From positions 1,364,001 to 1,428,000 of the forward strand of contig NZ_CP041660.1 in assembly GCF_007289895.1 (NCBI RefSeq): DNA of 64,000 nt, given 5' to 3'. Made by a program: the position numbers and the translations under genes. Positions 45,247-55,059 of this stretch are shown here, piece after piece; position 1 is the stretch's first letter; every line of letters starts with the position of its first letter. Source of the stretch: Catenovulum sediminis. Lineage in GTDB: Bacteria > Pseudomonadota > Gammaproteobacteria > Enterobacterales > Alteromonadaceae. The notes under the pieces are model-generated. The model saw only the letters and a list, made by a program, of their open reading frames with translations. It was not told where the DNA came from and did not search any database.

Positions 45247-47525
45247 TGACTGAAACGACGCAACGAGACGATGAAATAGATTTAAATCAATTGTTTGCCC
45301 TGTTGTGGCGAGGCAAATGGTTTATTGTATTGAGTGTCGTTTTGTTTACCGCTTGTGGTTATATATATGTGCAAAATGCGGTTAAAATTTATAGCGCGAC
45401 CACCAGCCTTCAGGTTGGCTTTGATCAAGGAAACGTCGTCTCCATTGATGAATTATATGTCATGGAAGCGCGCACAAAAGAGCACTACAACACGCAAATT
45501 GAGATGTTAAAGTCACGCAACATGTTACGTCGTGTGGTTGAGCGCCTGAATCTGGATAATTATAAACTCAACCACTATCCACGTCCTCCAATCTTAACAC
45601 ACCTACCTCAACTAGCGCCTTGGATATATCCACCGATAGCACAATCAACAAACGGTGATCTTGCTATCCAGTTACAATCTATGATTCAAATCAGCCAAGT
45701 TGCCAGTAGTCAGTTGATTAGCATCACCGTTAAAGCCAAAGATCCTGATTTGGCCGCACAAATCGCCAATACCTTAGCTGATGTTTATATGGATTTTCAC
45801 AATGACTCCAGACAAGCAGTGAACGATAATGCGGCAGAATGGCTGGTCACCGAGTTAGAAAGACTGAAACGAAAGTTAAGCGATGCAGAAGCTGAGTTGC
45901 AACGCTTTATGGAAAATAACAACTTGGTTGATCTGGCCGGCGTTTTAAGTTTAAAAGCAAAAGATGTAGAAACCTATGCGGCTCAACAGCTCGCCGCGCA
46001 AAAACAAATTGATGAATTAAAAGTTCAGTATCTGGCCATTCAGAATGTCACCGACCCTATGTTACTGCTAAGTTCATCTGCGATTAAACCCAGTGCTTTG
46101 GTTGAATCAACGCAAGCGACTTTATCTCAACTTAAAAGGAAGTTGGCAGAAACTGCTTTGGTGTATGGCCCTAAACACCCTAAAAGAAAAGCCGTGATCG
46201 AAGAAATAGACACGACAGAGCGGATGTTGAAAGAACAGGTGCAATCATTGTTGCGCGGGGTCGAACAAAAATATTTAACCGCACACGAAAATTTGGAAAA
46301 GATAAAATCTAACTTTATCGTGGCGAAAACGGATTATCAGCAACTGAGAAAATCACAAAGCTCTTACCGTCAACTTTTACGAGAAGTTGAGGCAAGTCAG
46401 GAACTATATGATACGTTTTTAAAACGCTTGCAAGAAACGAAAGCCACTAAAAATATGCAAAAGGCATTTGCCCGCATATTGGATTACGCCATTGCTAACC
46501 ACGCGCCAGTCAGTCCGAAAAAAGCCCTGATAGTTGTGTTAGCATTTTTGCTAGGTGGCATGTTGGCAGTGATGCTTATTTTTGTGGTTGAATTTAAACG
46601 CAAAGGTTTGCGTAATGCCGAAGAAGCGTCTCAATATACTGGACTACCTGTTTTAACCGAACTACCTAAAGTAAAATGCAGACGTGAATCAACTCATCAA
46701 ATTGAGCATGACCAGTTATCGCAAAATTCATATTACGTTGAAGCCATGCGAACGCTACGTACTCGTTTGAAATTGCAGCATGCCGATAAAAAAATTATCG
46801 CAGTGACCTCAGCCATGCCGGGTGAAGGTAAATCATCTATCGCCCTGCATTTGGCGAAAGCTTTTTCTGAATTAGAAAAAGTGTTAGTGATAGACGCCGA
46901 CCTGCATAAACCCTCAATGGCGAGTAAGTTAGGTTTATTAATCACCCGCCCGGGTTTAGTTGAATTAATGTCTGGCCAATTTAAGCTTGCTTCTTGTCTA
47001 CATAGGCAAAAATCTTTAGGTTATGATGTGATCACCGCCGGCACTAAGTGTGAAAATCCAACCAAGTTATTACTCAGTGACGACTTCGCCAAGTTGTTAA
47101 GGGCTCTAGCTAAGCACTATGACAGAGTGATTGTAGAAACCGCTCCGGTAAACCTCGTTTCTGATGCGCAAGCTATCGTTAAAGCAGTAGACGGAATCGT
47201 TTATATTGCCCGAGCAGAGAAAACACCACGTGGTTTGGTCAAAAATGGAATTGATATCCTGGCGCAAATGCAAGCGACAAATTTAGGCATGGTATTGAAT
47301 CAGGTAAATTATAAGTTATCTCGCTATCAATACCGTCAGTATATCAATGTGCCAAAACCCGTTGTACCTGTTTCAGACAAAGTCATCTCTTTAAAACCAA
47401 GATACAACAAAGAAGAATTAGAAGAGATTAAGCTCAAACAAAAAGAGTTACTGGCGCAGTACAATGAGTTACAAAAAAATAAAAAAGCACCTAAGATGCG
47501 ACCTTTATTACGAAAGAAAGGATAA
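45246..47525 (+). CDS. Wzc-like polysaccharide co-polymerase with tyrosine autokinase domain
   Basis: A 759-residue inner-membrane protein. The Wzz domain has transmembrane helices at about 25-44 and 427-449 around a long periplasmic coiled coil (200-400). The C-terminal BY-kinase domain has Walker A AMPGEGKSS (523-531) and Walker A' VIDADLHKP (548-556). The Walker B place reads VIVETAPVN (628-636), with glutamate where IDTPP is usual. A tyrosine cluster follows (Tyr689, 694, 696, 699) before a lysine-rich tail. It controls chain length and export with the Wza-like protein. No glycosyltransferase, flippase or polymerase gene follows; the next gene is on the other strand. Confidence 0.9.
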   Translation: MTETTQRDDEIDLNQLFALLWRGKWFIVLSVVLFTACGYIYVQNAVKIYSATTSLQVGFDQGNVVSIDELYVMEARTKEHYNTQIEMLKSRNMLRRVVERLNLDNYKLNHYPRPPILTHLPQLAPWIYPPIAQSTNGDLAIQLQSMIQISQVASSQLISITVKAKDPDLAAQIANTLADVYMDFHNDSRQAVNDNAAEWLVTELERLKRKLSDAEAELQRFMENNNLVDLAGVLSLKAKDVETYAAQQLAAQKQIDELKVQYLAIQNVTDPMLLLSSSAIKPSALVESTQATLSQLKRKLAETALVYGPKHPKRKAVIEEIDTTERMLKEQVQSLLRGVEQKYLTAHENLEKIKSNFIVAKTDYQQLRKSQSSYRQLLREVEASQELYDTFLKRLQETKATKNMQKAFARILDYAIANHAPVSPKKALIVVLAFLLGGMLAVMLIFVVEFKRKGLRNAEEASQYTGLPVLTELPKVKCRRESTHQIEHDQLSQNSYYVEAMRTLRTRLKLQHADKKIIAVTSAMPGEGKSSIALHLAKAFSELEKVLVIDADLHKPSMASKLGLLITRPGLVELMSGQFKLASCLHRQKSLGYDVITAGTKCENPTKLLLSDDFAKLLRALAKHYDRVIVETAPVNLVSDAQAIVKAVDGIVYIARAEKTPRGLVKNGIDILAQMQATNLGMVLNQVNYKLSRYQYRQYINVPKPVVPVSDKVISLKPRYNKEELEEIKLKQKELLAQYNELQKNKKAPKMRPLLRKKG

Positions 47526-47534
47526 AGGTGCACA

Positions 47535-48242
47535 TCAGATAATCAATTTGTTTAAATCGGCATTTGACTGATACTCAAAGTGAGGCAAAGTTACACCGCT
47601 AAATTTATGATTAGCGGGATTAAACCAACCCGCCTGCATACCCGATTTAATGGCACCTCCGACATCAGTCGTCACACTATCACCGATATGCAAAATATGA
47701 TGCAACTCAACCTGACACAGCTGGGCTGCGTGGTTAAAAATATCAGCGTGAGGCTTCATCAAGCGCCCGTTTTCGGGTCTCACTACATGTTCAAAAATAC
47801 CTTTCAGACCAATCAAATCAGGCTCAGCATTACCATTTGTAATAGCGATTAACCGATAATGTTGCTTTAAAACTTTAAGATATCCAAGCTGTTCATCAGT
47901 AACTTTAAAAGCATTGCGAGATTGATAAAAGGTTTGGTATGCAGCTTGTGACAGTATATCAGCCTGTTCTACTTCATACTTTTGGTATAAATGGCATAAA
48001 AACTGACGTCTCAATGCAGATACATCATGTGCCAGCGTACTGTTTTTGCTGGCATATTCTTGTTTTAATCTCATCCATTGTGCAAGAGTAAGCGGCTGAT
48101 GCGTAAAAAGCTGTTGATTGACCAATGCCAGTAACGTACGTTCGGCTTGTAAAATAACCGGAACATTGTTGTACAGAGTATCGTCTAAATCAAAACTAAT
48201 AACCTGTGGTTTTTGTAGTCGTTTATAAAACTTTATCAACAA
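47535..48242 (-). CDS. yigB: HAD-family phosphatase, YigB-like
   Basis: A 235-residue HAD hydrolase with motif I SFDLDDTLYNN (residues 15-25), motif II AITNGN and motif III/IV HIGDSVTTDVGGAIKSGMQAGW. In E. coli the gene after xerC is yigB, a phosphatase acting on FMN and on a riboflavin intermediate. The order dapF-DUF484-xerC-yigB here supports the same name; substrate preference is inferred. It starts 13 bases after the xerC stop. Confidence 0.85.
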   Translation of the reverse strand: MLIKFYKRLQKPQVISFDLDDTLYNNVPVILQAERTLLALVNQQLFTHQPLTLAQWMRLKQEYASKNSTLAHDVSALRRQFLCHLYQKYEVEQADILSQAAYQTFYQSRNAFKVTDEQLGYLKVLKQHYRLIAITNGNAEPDLIGLKGIFEHVVRPENGRLMKPHADIFNHAAQLCQVELHHILHIGDSVTTDVGGAIKSGMQAGWFNPANHKFSGVTLPHFEYQSNADLNKLII

Positions 48243-48254
48243 AGGCTCCTCTAT

Positions 48255-49142
48255 TTATTTTTTCTTCGCGCGTGGGTGCGCGCCATCATACACTTTAGTT
48301 AAATGAGCGAAGTCTAGGTGTGTATATATTTGTGTCGTCGATAAATTTTTATGCCCTAACAATTCTTGCACGCCTCTTAAATCCTGACTGGATTCGAGCA
48401 TATGTGTTGCAAAAGAATGCCTGAGTTTGTGCGGGTTAAGATGCTGACTAATAGATTGCTCTACACCCGCTTTGCGCATTAACTCACGGATATAACGATC
48501 GCTAAGACGATTCCCCCGTGAAGATACAAATAATGCATCCTTTTCGTGTTTTATCATGCGTAATCGAATATTTAACCAGTTTTTTATTTTATCCAACGCA
48601 ATTTGAGTCACGGGTAACTTGCGTTCCTTTTTACCTTTACCCAAAACAACTAGGGTTTTCTCTTGCCAATGAATATCATCCACATTCAATGATGATAATT
48701 CAGCTAACCTTAAGCCACTGCTATACATTAATTCCATCATGGCGTTATCCCGTACCTGTAAATCAGAGGCATCAGGTGGTAATTCCAGCAATCTATGTAT
48801 CTGGTCAACATCGAGGTTTTTAGGTAGGCGGCGAGCCGCTTTAGGTGCACTGATGAGGTTGACAGGATTATTTTGTAGCCAACCTTGTTTAATAGAGAAT
48901 TTACAAAATGCCCTAAGAGCTGACAAGCATTGTGCAATACTGGCCGGTGATAATTTTCTCGTTTGGCATTGCACTAACACAGTCCGCACAAAGTCTACGT
49001 CTAGCTCGCTAAACGATTGAATAGGTACGAGTTTTAATGAAGACTCTATCTGTCGTTGATAACTTTGCAGTGTCTTCTCAGACATCTGTTTTTCATTCAT
49101 TAAATAGCGATAAAAGTGTTTCAGCGCTTCTTTTATCGACAT
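48255..49142 (-). CDS. xerC: Tyrosine recombinase XerC
   Basis: A 295-residue site-specific recombinase that resolves chromosome dimers at dif together with XerD. All catalytic residues are visible: Arg145 (SSGLRLAEL), Lys169 (LGKGKKERK), His238 and Arg241 (HKLRHSFATHML), His264 (LGHKNLSTTQ) and the nucleophile Tyr273 (IYTHLD). The N-terminal SAM-like domain (KQMSEKTLQSYQRQI) is present. Context between DUF484 and yigB is the classical xerC location, which rules out an integrase of a mobile element. Confidence 0.96.
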   Translation of the reverse strand: MSIKEALKHFYRYLMNEKQMSEKTLQSYQRQIESSLKLVPIQSFSELDVDFVRTVLVQCQTRKLSPASIAQCLSALRAFCKFSIKQGWLQNNPVNLISAPKAARRLPKNLDVDQIHRLLELPPDASDLQVRDNAMMELMYSSGLRLAELSSLNVDDIHWQEKTLVVLGKGKKERKLPVTQIALDKIKNWLNIRLRMIKHEKDALFVSSRGNRLSDRYIRELMRKAGVEQSISQHLNPHKLRHSFATHMLESSQDLRGVQELLGHKNLSTTQIYTHLDFAHLTKVYDGAHPRAKKK

Positions 49143-49150
49143 ACACGCAC

Positions 49151-49849
49151 CTAGCTTTCAATTTGTTCAGAAGAAAAATCTAACAATAGGCGGTTTATCA
49201 GCTTCACCATAGGTGCCAGAAAAATCGTGTCCATATCGCCCTGAAAGTGCTGCTCATCTATGCTGCCAAAAGCCAATATTCCTAAATCTTTTTGCCCGCC
49301 TAAGCGAATTAACGCAACAGATTTAATCGCTTGCTCCTCTTTAAAAAACAAAGCCAGCTCCTGTTTTTTTAAACGACCAAAATAATAGTCATCACGCGCT
49401 AAACGCTGCAACAATACTTCTTGGTATAAATTGCGCGGCTCAACTAAATTGGCAGCATGTTCATCGCTTCCTGCGATAAACAACACCAACTTCATACCAT
49501 CTAACTGGATTTGTTCTAACAAGATCGCTCGCAACAAATAGATCATTTGCTTGCTGTCTGGGCACTCTAATAAGGCCATATACAAATTGATAAAGGCACG
49601 GTAGATATTTTCATTACGCTTTGCGGTTGTAATTAGCCGTGCAATATCCAGCTCCTGACTTGCGACCTTGTCGCGTAATAATTGTTGCTGACGTTCAATC
49701 AATGAAACAACACCTTGAGTGTCATGACTAATGACCATCTGACGAAGCAACTCTGGATGACGCTGAAAAAAGTCAGGATGTTCTGCTAGATAAGCGACCA
49801 CATCTTCTTCTGTGGTATCAATTAGTGGAATTTGTTCGTTATCACTCAT
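49151..49849 (-). CDS. DUF484 family protein (YigA-like)
   Basis: A 232-residue protein of the DUF484 family, which has a GAF-like core. The start [25 protein letters not shown] and the end [21 protein letters not shown] are family features. It has no known catalytic residues. It overlaps dapF by 4 bases and precedes xerC by 8, the fixed position of this family in gammaproteobacteria. Its function is not established. Confidence 0.92.
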   Translation of the reverse strand: MSDNEQIPLIDTTEEDVVAYLAEHPDFFQRHPELLRQMVISHDTQGVVSLIERQQQLLRDKVASQELDIARLITTAKRNENIYRAFINLYMALLECPDSKQMIYLLRAILLEQIQLDGMKLVLFIAGSDEHAANLVEPRNLYQEVLLQRLARDDYYFGRLKKQELALFFKEEQAIKSVALIRLGGQKDLGILAFGSIDEQHFQGDMDTIFLAPMVKLINRLLLDFSSEQIES

Positions 49850-50676
49850 ATATTAATTTGTCCGTCAAACACGTGTTCAGCAGGCCCAGTCATTTTAACG
49901 GGTTGACCTTCGCCAAACCAGCTAATCGATAGTTTTCCTCCCGGCAAACTAACTTCCACAGTATTGTCCAGTTTACCTTGTAAAATACCAACCACCACAG
50001 CCGCACATGCCCCCGTACCACAGGCTAAGGTTTCACCCGAGCCTCGCTCATAAACTCTGAGTTTAATTGCCCCTCGGTTAATTATTTGCATAAAACCAAT
50101 ATTCGCTTTTTCCGGGAAGCGTTCGTGGCTTTCCAGCTCAGGGCCCAAAGTATCTACCGGTGCTGTGTCAACATTTTCAACGGTCAGAACACAATGCGGG
50201 TTACCCATAGAAACTGCACCCGCCAGTACATTCTGTTGGTTGCATTGCAAAATATAGGTTTTTTCTTGGCTATTGGCTTTAAACGGAACTTCGTTCGGCG
50301 CAAGTTTAGGCACCCCCATATTAACGGTTACTTGACCATCTTTTTCGATAAACAAAACGATATTGCCGCCTTTCGTACTGACCGCAATTTTATTTTTATT
50401 GATCAAACCTTTTAGGCGGACAAATCGCGCAAAACAACGCGCACCATTACCACACTGTTCAACTTCGCTGCCATCGGCATTAAAAATGCGATAATGAAAA
50501 TCGATTTCGGGATCGTACGGGGCTTCAACCACAAGCAATTGATCAAAACCAACACCGAAGTTACGGTTGGCCAGTTTTGCGACTTGTTCGTTAGAGAGAA
50601 ACACATTTTGGGTCACGTTATCGACAACCATAAAATCGTTGCCTAACCCGTGCATTTTAGAAAAATTTAGCTGCAT
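49846..50676 (-). CDS. dapF: Diaminopimelate epimerase DapF
   Basis: Converts LL- to meso-diaminopimelate for lysine and peptidoglycan. With the start at 50676 ([15 protein letters not shown]) it is 276 residues, the family length. The two catalytic cysteines lie in [12 protein letters not shown] and [13 protein letters not shown] longer frame to 50724 would run through an inverted repeat and adds no family sequence. It is the first gene of the dapF-DUF484-xerC-yigB unit. Confidence 0.97.
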   Translation of the reverse strand: MQLNFSKMHGLGNDFMVVDNVTQNVFLSNEQVAKLANRNFGVGFDQLLVVEAPYDPEIDFHYRIFNADGSEVEQCGNGARCFARFVRLKGLINKNKIAVSTKGGNIVLFIEKDGQVTVNMGVPKLAPNEVPFKANSQEKTYILQCNQQNVLAGAVSMGNPHCVLTVENVDTAPVDTLGPELESHERFPEKANIGFMQIINRGAIKLRVYERGSGETLACGTGACAAVVVGILQGKLDNTVEVSLPGGKLSISWFGEGQPVKMTGPAEHVFDGQINI

Positions 50677-50687
50677 TGAAACACTGC

Positions 50688-50720
50688 ATTTTGTACTTAA
50701 ACTATCAATCTGTACAAAAT
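50688..50720. repeat. 9-base inverted repeat upstream of dapF
   Basis: ATTTTGTAC (50688-50696) and GTACAAAAT (50712-50720) form a perfect inverted repeat with a 15-base spacer, 12-44 bases before the dapF start. It could be an operator for a dimeric regulator or a leader hairpin. It supports the downstream dapF start. Confidence 0.45.
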
Positions 50721-50788
50721 ACAAAGTATTCCAGTATCAGTCGAGGTTTTTACTGAATAATATTGGATTTATTTTAATTCTGGAGAAT

Positions 50789-51928
50789 TTAACGGGCTTT
50801 CAAGTTCAATATGCTATTTTCTTGATCTAAATTAAATTCAAACAGGCTGAGAAAGTTCATGCCTAACAAACCATCCGCCATAGCAAAATCTGCACGACTG
50901 ATCACAGCAAGCGTAAAATCATTGAGTTGTACTGGTCCAAGTTGGAAACGATTTACTTTAATGATATCTGCCTTAACTATGCCACCCGCTGTATTCATCT
51001 GTTGCGAGCCGATAAAGGTGTACTGATAAGGTTGTAAATATCGTTCGACATAGCCTTGACTAACGGTCGTGTAGCTGGCTCCGGTGTCTAACATTAACTG
51101 AGCGGCTTGCTCGTTGATCAAAGCTTCCACTAAAAAATGCTTACCATGCGGCTGTAAATCTATACTGATTTGCTGTTGTGTCACTATTTGCAGTCTAAGT
51201 GCTTCTACCCGGTTTTGATAATCTGGATTGTCCGCTAAATAAACCAACAGATTTTCGGCTAGCTGTTTTTCCTGCAATGCAATATAAGCTTCGGCCAAGG
51301 CCAAAGTATATTCGGCGTTGTCATCTTGATACCAATGCATCAACTCTAACAAATCAACAGCTAGCGCCCAATTATTCTGCATTTTGAGCTGTTTAAACTT
51401 AGCCAACACAGCATCTTGCATGTATTGAGCCTCACGTTGCCAAACCTCAGTGTCCCAAAAATCTAACGCATTGCGGTAAACAATTTCAGCGGCTTCCTCA
51501 AAATTATCCTGACTAACAGCATAACGGTATTTTATTAACCATTGTTCGCCTTGCAACAGCGGTATATTTGCATATTCCTCAATGTAGGGCGCGAGATTAT
51601 TATTACCCGCATCTATTAGATGCAGTACTTGATGATTCCAAGCATTTAACATATCAAGTGCCAAATTCGCATCTTGCTGGTGAAGTTGCGATAAAGTTTG
51701 AAGGGCTTCGCTGAATGCGCGTTGGGAGAATAAATCGCTTGCCTGCTGAGCTAATGGATTCGATGATTTTGAATCATCAATTCGCCCGATATAGCTGACG
51801 TTCATGTTAGATTGCTTCGTTAACGCAGTTTGCCACTGAAGATATAAATAAACGTTTAGCACAACTGAGAGTAATGTAAATAGTAGCCATATAAAGCGCA
51901 CGATTATCAACCTCCCGTTTGTGTTCAA
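50789..51928 (-). CDS. Membrane-anchored retropepsin-like aspartic protease with TPR-like repeats
   Basis: A 379-residue protein with an N-terminal transmembrane helix (IWLLFTLLSVVLNVYLYLQW, about 13-32), a helical repeat region (60-240, TPR-like) and a C-terminal retropepsin-like domain. The active-site motif LMLDTGASYTTVS has Asp281, and ADGLLGMNFLSLF (351-363) is the second conserved element. Retropepsins act as dimers, so a single DTG motif is expected. The substrate is unknown. It lies in front of dapF with a 112-base gap and is divergent from cysE. Confidence 0.82.
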   Translation of the reverse strand: MNTNGRLIIVRFIWLLFTLLSVVLNVYLYLQWQTALTKQSNMNVSYIGRIDDSKSSNPLAQQASDLFSQRAFSEALQTLSQLHQQDANLALDMLNAWNHQVLHLIDAGNNNLAPYIEEYANIPLLQGEQWLIKYRYAVSQDNFEEAAEIVYRNALDFWDTEVWQREAQYMQDAVLAKFKQLKMQNNWALAVDLLELMHWYQDDNAEYTLALAEAYIALQEKQLAENLLVYLADNPDYQNRVEALRLQIVTQQQISIDLQPHGKHFLVEALINEQAAQLMLDTGASYTTVSQGYVERYLQPYQYTFIGSQQMNTAGGIVKADIIKVNRFQLGPVQLNDFTLAVISRADFAMADGLLGMNFLSLFEFNLDQENSILNLKAR

Positions 51929-52054
51929 TGTTTATTTGGCAGCTTATCGTTAAAAAAATATTCTCTCAAGCAGATTTACGCATTCCTTGACTTGATATAA
52001 CCCGCCCGAACCCCTATTCTGCAAAACTAATTGGAAAAAAGTATTGGCGTATTT

Positions 52055-52891
52055 ATGCTCAGCAACGAAGTTTGGTCGGTCATGCAAAATGAAGCAAAAC
52101 AGATGGCCGAAGCAGAACCTCTTTTAGCAAGTTACATCGACAAATGTATATTGCAGCATCAAAGTATGGATGTCGCTGTTGCATTTGTACTGGCGCAAAA
52201 ATTAGCAGACGATGTGATGCCACAAACAAAACTTTGGCAACTGTTTACCGAGTTTTATCAGCAACAGACAGACATTCTTGAAGTGGTGGCTTTTGATATT
52301 CGTGCAGTTTTTGAACGAGATCCAGCGATCCAATCTTATTTAACAGTTTTGTTGCACTTAAAAGGCTTTCAGGCAATTCAAGTACACCGCCTAGCACACC
52401 ATTTATGGAACCTAAAACGTAAAGACTTAGCTTTATTTATCCAAAGCCGAAATAGCCAAGTGCTCGCGGTCGATATTCACCCAGCTTGCCGTATGGGAAA
52501 AGGGGTGATGTTTGATCATGCAACGGGGATTGTGGTAGGTGAAACAGCGGTCATTGAAGACAATGTTTCGATATTACAATCGGTCACGCTAGGTGGTACG
52601 GGTAATGAAAGTGGCGATCGACATCCGAAAATCCGGCATGGCGTAATGATAGGGGCTGGTGCAAAAGTTTTAGGTAATATTGAAGTGGGTTGCAACTCAA
52701 AAGTGGGCGCAGGTAGTGTTATTTTAAAAGATGTCCACCCACACACGACTGTTGTGGGTGTACCGGCTAAACAAGTCGGTATTCCTCGCTGTGCAGAACC
52801 TTGCCGTTCGATGCAGCAAAATATATTTGACGATTCGCAAGAGCCAGAGCCTTCGCAAGAGCGCTCCCTTGCCGCGGAATCTGAAACCTAA
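52055..52891 (+). CDS. cysE: Serine O-acetyltransferase CysE
   Basis: First step of cysteine synthesis: acetylates serine with acetyl-CoA. About 278 residues. An N-terminal helical domain (WSVMQNEAKQMAEAEPLLAS) precedes a left-handed beta-helix of hexapeptide repeats (VDIHPACRMGKGVMFDHATG, VVGETAVIEDNVSILQSVTL, GDRHPKIRHGVMIGAGAKVL). The ATG at 52055 aligns with the family start; a TTG at 52031 would add 8 residues, and neither has a clear ribosome-binding site. The C-terminal tail is rich in Glu, Ser and Pro. Confidence 0.94.
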   Translation: MLSNEVWSVMQNEAKQMAEAEPLLASYIDKCILQHQSMDVAVAFVLAQKLADDVMPQTKLWQLFTEFYQQQTDILEVVAFDIRAVFERDPAIQSYLTVLLHLKGFQAIQVHRLAHHLWNLKRKDLALFIQSRNSQVLAVDIHPACRMGKGVMFDHATGIVVGETAVIEDNVSILQSVTLGGTGNESGDRHPKIRHGVMIGAGAKVLGNIEVGCNSKVGAGSVILKDVHPHTTVVGVPAKQVGIPRCAEPCRSMQQNIFDDSQEPEPSQERSLAAESET

Positions 52892-52892
52892 A

Positions 52893-53375
52893 CTAGTCTC
52901 TGAAATTAGTAAACTGAAAAGGCTGGCCCAAGTCAGCCTCTCTAACTAACTGCATGACTTGTTGTAAATCATCTCGTTTTTTGCCCGTGACCCGCACCTG
53001 CTCTCCTTGAATCGAGGCCTGCACTTTTAACTTGCTCTCTTTTATCAACTTAACCAGTTTTTTAGCTGTCGTTGTGTCGATACCCTGAACAAAGGTAATC
53101 ACGTTTTTTACCAGCTTGCCTGATTGCTCCATTTTCCCTGTTTTCACCGCTTTGGGATCTAAGTCTCGTTTAGATAACTTATTACGGAATATATCTAACA
53201 TTTGATCGAGCTGAAATTCAGCTTCTGCATGAATTTTTACACTTTCATCGGCATAAACGAATTCAGCATCAACACCTCTGAAATCAAATCGAGTAGAGAG
53301 TTCCCGCTGCGCGTTTTCGCAAGCGTTGCGGGCCTCTTCAATATTTACTTCGGTCACGATATCAAATGATGGCAT
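52893..53375 (-). CDS. yajQ: YajQ family nucleotide-binding protein
   Basis: A 160-residue protein of the YajQ/DUF520 family: [44 protein letters not shown] and [28 protein letters not shown]. Members bind nucleotides and RNA, and in Xanthomonas a homologue is a c-di-GMP-responsive regulator; the role here is inferred. It converges with cysE with one base between. Confidence 0.94.
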   Translation of the reverse strand: MPSFDIVTEVNIEEARNACENAQRELSTRFDFRGVDAEFVYADESVKIHAEAEFQLDQMLDIFRNKLSKRDLDPKAVKTGKMEQSGKLVKNVITFVQGIDTTTAKKLVKLIKESKLKVQASIQGEQVRVTGKKRDDLQQVMQLVREADLGQPFQFTNFRD

Positions 53376-53415
53376 AATTTATTTTTTCACTCCTCTATTC
53401 AAATCTTTCATAAAA

Positions 53416-54201
53416 TCAGTTCTGTATTAGATATACATCAAATCTATGTTTTTTCGACTTTAAACTAACATCGGGTGCTTGTTGGTTTAAAAAACCCGCA
53501 TAATCAGGCCGTTTGACAACCACTCTTTGTTTAGCAATCGTCAATGCGGCCGGTAACAAGTTATCAGCATCTGAATCGGCCCCCACTAAACTTTGAAATG
53601 ATTTCATTTCTTTTTTCACTGCTGCTGATTTTTTCTTGTGCGGAAACATAGGATCTAAATAAACCACATCGGGTTGGTGCTTTATATGCGCCGCCAACCA
53701 ACCAACATCTGCTGAGTTACCATGCATAAAGTCAAGGTGCTGTTTAGCCCAATCGCCAATTTCTGCATCTCGCAAAGCACGCTGTATACCATCAAACAAA
53801 AGCGCAGCAACAACCGGGTGGCGCTCTAAGTAGCAAACTTGGCATCCCATAGAAGCTAATACGAAACCATCTCTACCTAAGCCAGCAGTCGCATCCAAAA
53901 CGCTAGGTCGATAATTTGCTTTAATACCCACGGCCCTTGCGATCACTTCGCTTTTAATACTGACTTGCTGCCGACGATAAACGGCCGATGCGCCGGTAAA
54001 ATCAACCCATATCGCCCCCTGCTTCGGTAAGCTGGTTTGTATTAAACGCAAACTCCCTTCTTGCCATATCAATTGAAATTCATGGTTCGAATGGTTATTT
54101 ACAGACAAAGAGAAACGCTCTGCTAGCGCATTGATATAAAGGTTGTTTGTCTCGGTACTGATAATTGATGTATTAGGGTCAGGCATTTTGTATTCCGACA
54201 T
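53416..54201 (-). CDS. rsmJ: 16S rRNA (guanine1516-N2)-methyltransferase RsmJ
   Basis: SAM-dependent methyltransferase of about 261 residues. Family motifs: AIWVDFTGASAVYRR, SVLDATAGLGRDGFVLASMG (SAM site), YLERHPVVAALLFDGI and VVYLDPMFPHKKKSA (catalytic D-P-M-F-P). I chose the ATG at 54201 with GGTGAT upstream; a GTG at 54210 is the alternative. It overlaps the upstream glycosylase-like gene by 23 bases. Confidence 0.94.
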   Translation of the reverse strand: MSEYKMPDPNTSIISTETNNLYINALAERFSLSVNNHSNHEFQLIWQEGSLRLIQTSLPKQGAIWVDFTGASAVYRRQQVSIKSEVIARAVGIKANYRPSVLDATAGLGRDGFVLASMGCQVCYLERHPVVAALLFDGIQRALRDAEIGDWAKQHLDFMHGNSADVGWLAAHIKHQPDVVYLDPMFPHKKKSAAVKKEMKSFQSLVGADSDADNLLPAALTIAKQRVVVKRPDYAGFLNQQAPDVSLKSKKHRFDVYLIQN

Positions 54202-54877
54202 AATTATCACCGACGCTGTAGGCGATTGTTTGGCTAATTTGTTGCAAATCGTATCCTGATTCTTGTTGCCAGTGATTGAAGCATTGCTGAATTTTTAACA
54301 AACTGCGTTTACTCGACAACCCGCCTTCGATTAATTTATGCGCGCGAAAATAAGCCTCTACATCTTGCGTCAACAGAAAAGTATCGATGCCTAGCGCACG
54401 TAAACTATAAGGCCCCGTGTTGCCGCCTAAGCGACAACCATGCTTTTTTAAATATAACCACAATTCAATAATCGAAGTTTTAGGCCATTCAGCTAAAAAT
54501 TTAGCAAATGAGTGCCCATGTGCTTGCTGCACATCATTAATCATCAACGCATTTTCATAGATTGACATCACCTTTTTAGCATTGCGTATAATAGCTGGGT
54601 CACTTGCTTTTCGCTCAAGCATGTCGGGCGGCATCAACAAAACTTTCTGAATATCGAAGTTGAAAAAGCTGTCTTCAAACGCAGGCCATTTTTGTTCAAC
54701 AACTCGCCAAACAAACCCGGATTGAAATACTTTTTTACTGAAAGCGGATAATACTCTATCGTCGGTCAATTCAGCTATTTTATGAGACGCAGGTGCTGCA
54801 GGCAACAATTGCTCTAGCATCAATTTGCCACCTTTTCGCTCAAGCGCTCGTTGATAAATATCACTGAATTTTTCCAC
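54179..54877 (-). CDS. DNA-3-methyladenine glycosylase I (Tag)-like protein
   Basis: A 232-residue helical protein resembling the 3-methyladenine DNA glycosylase I superfamily: KVFQSGFVWRVVEQKWPAFEDSFFNF, DPAIIRNAKKVMSIYENAL and LGGNTGPYSLRALGIDTFLL. Tag-type enzymes remove 3-methyladenine from alkylated DNA. The zinc-binding residues of classical Tag are not evident, so this may be a divergent branch. It is coupled to rsmJ by a 23-base overlap. Confidence 0.75.
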   Translation of the reverse strand: MEKFSDIYQRALERKGGKLMLEQLLPAAPASHKIAELTDDRVLSAFSKKVFQSGFVWRVVEQKWPAFEDSFFNFDIQKVLLMPPDMLERKASDPAIIRNAKKVMSIYENALMINDVQQAHGHSFAKFLAEWPKTSIIELWLYLKKHGCRLGGNTGPYSLRALGIDTFLLTQDVEAYFRAHKLIEGGLSSKRSLLKIQQCFNHWQQESGYDLQQISQTIAYSVGDNYVGIQNA

Positions 54878-55059
54878 AAAGTCTCCTTTAAGAGGGATTA
54901 TCTTTTACGGCTTAAATCATATAAAACAAAAAACATAAGATAACAGTTTTAAATAATGAATATTGACCGCGATGAATGGATGTTTGTTGTCTAATTAACA
55001 CATTCTCGCTAAGCTAATAAATCAATTATTGCACGTCACAAATTATAACAAGGTTCTCA

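Noticed and set aside
48255-49142. Tyrosine recombinase as a sign of an integrated element
   Set aside because: Its neighbours and full similarity show it is chromosomal XerC.
50677-50788. Small lipoprotein gene (LptM-like) upstream of dapF
   Set aside because: The gap allows fewer than 40 residues and shows no signal peptide or lipobox.
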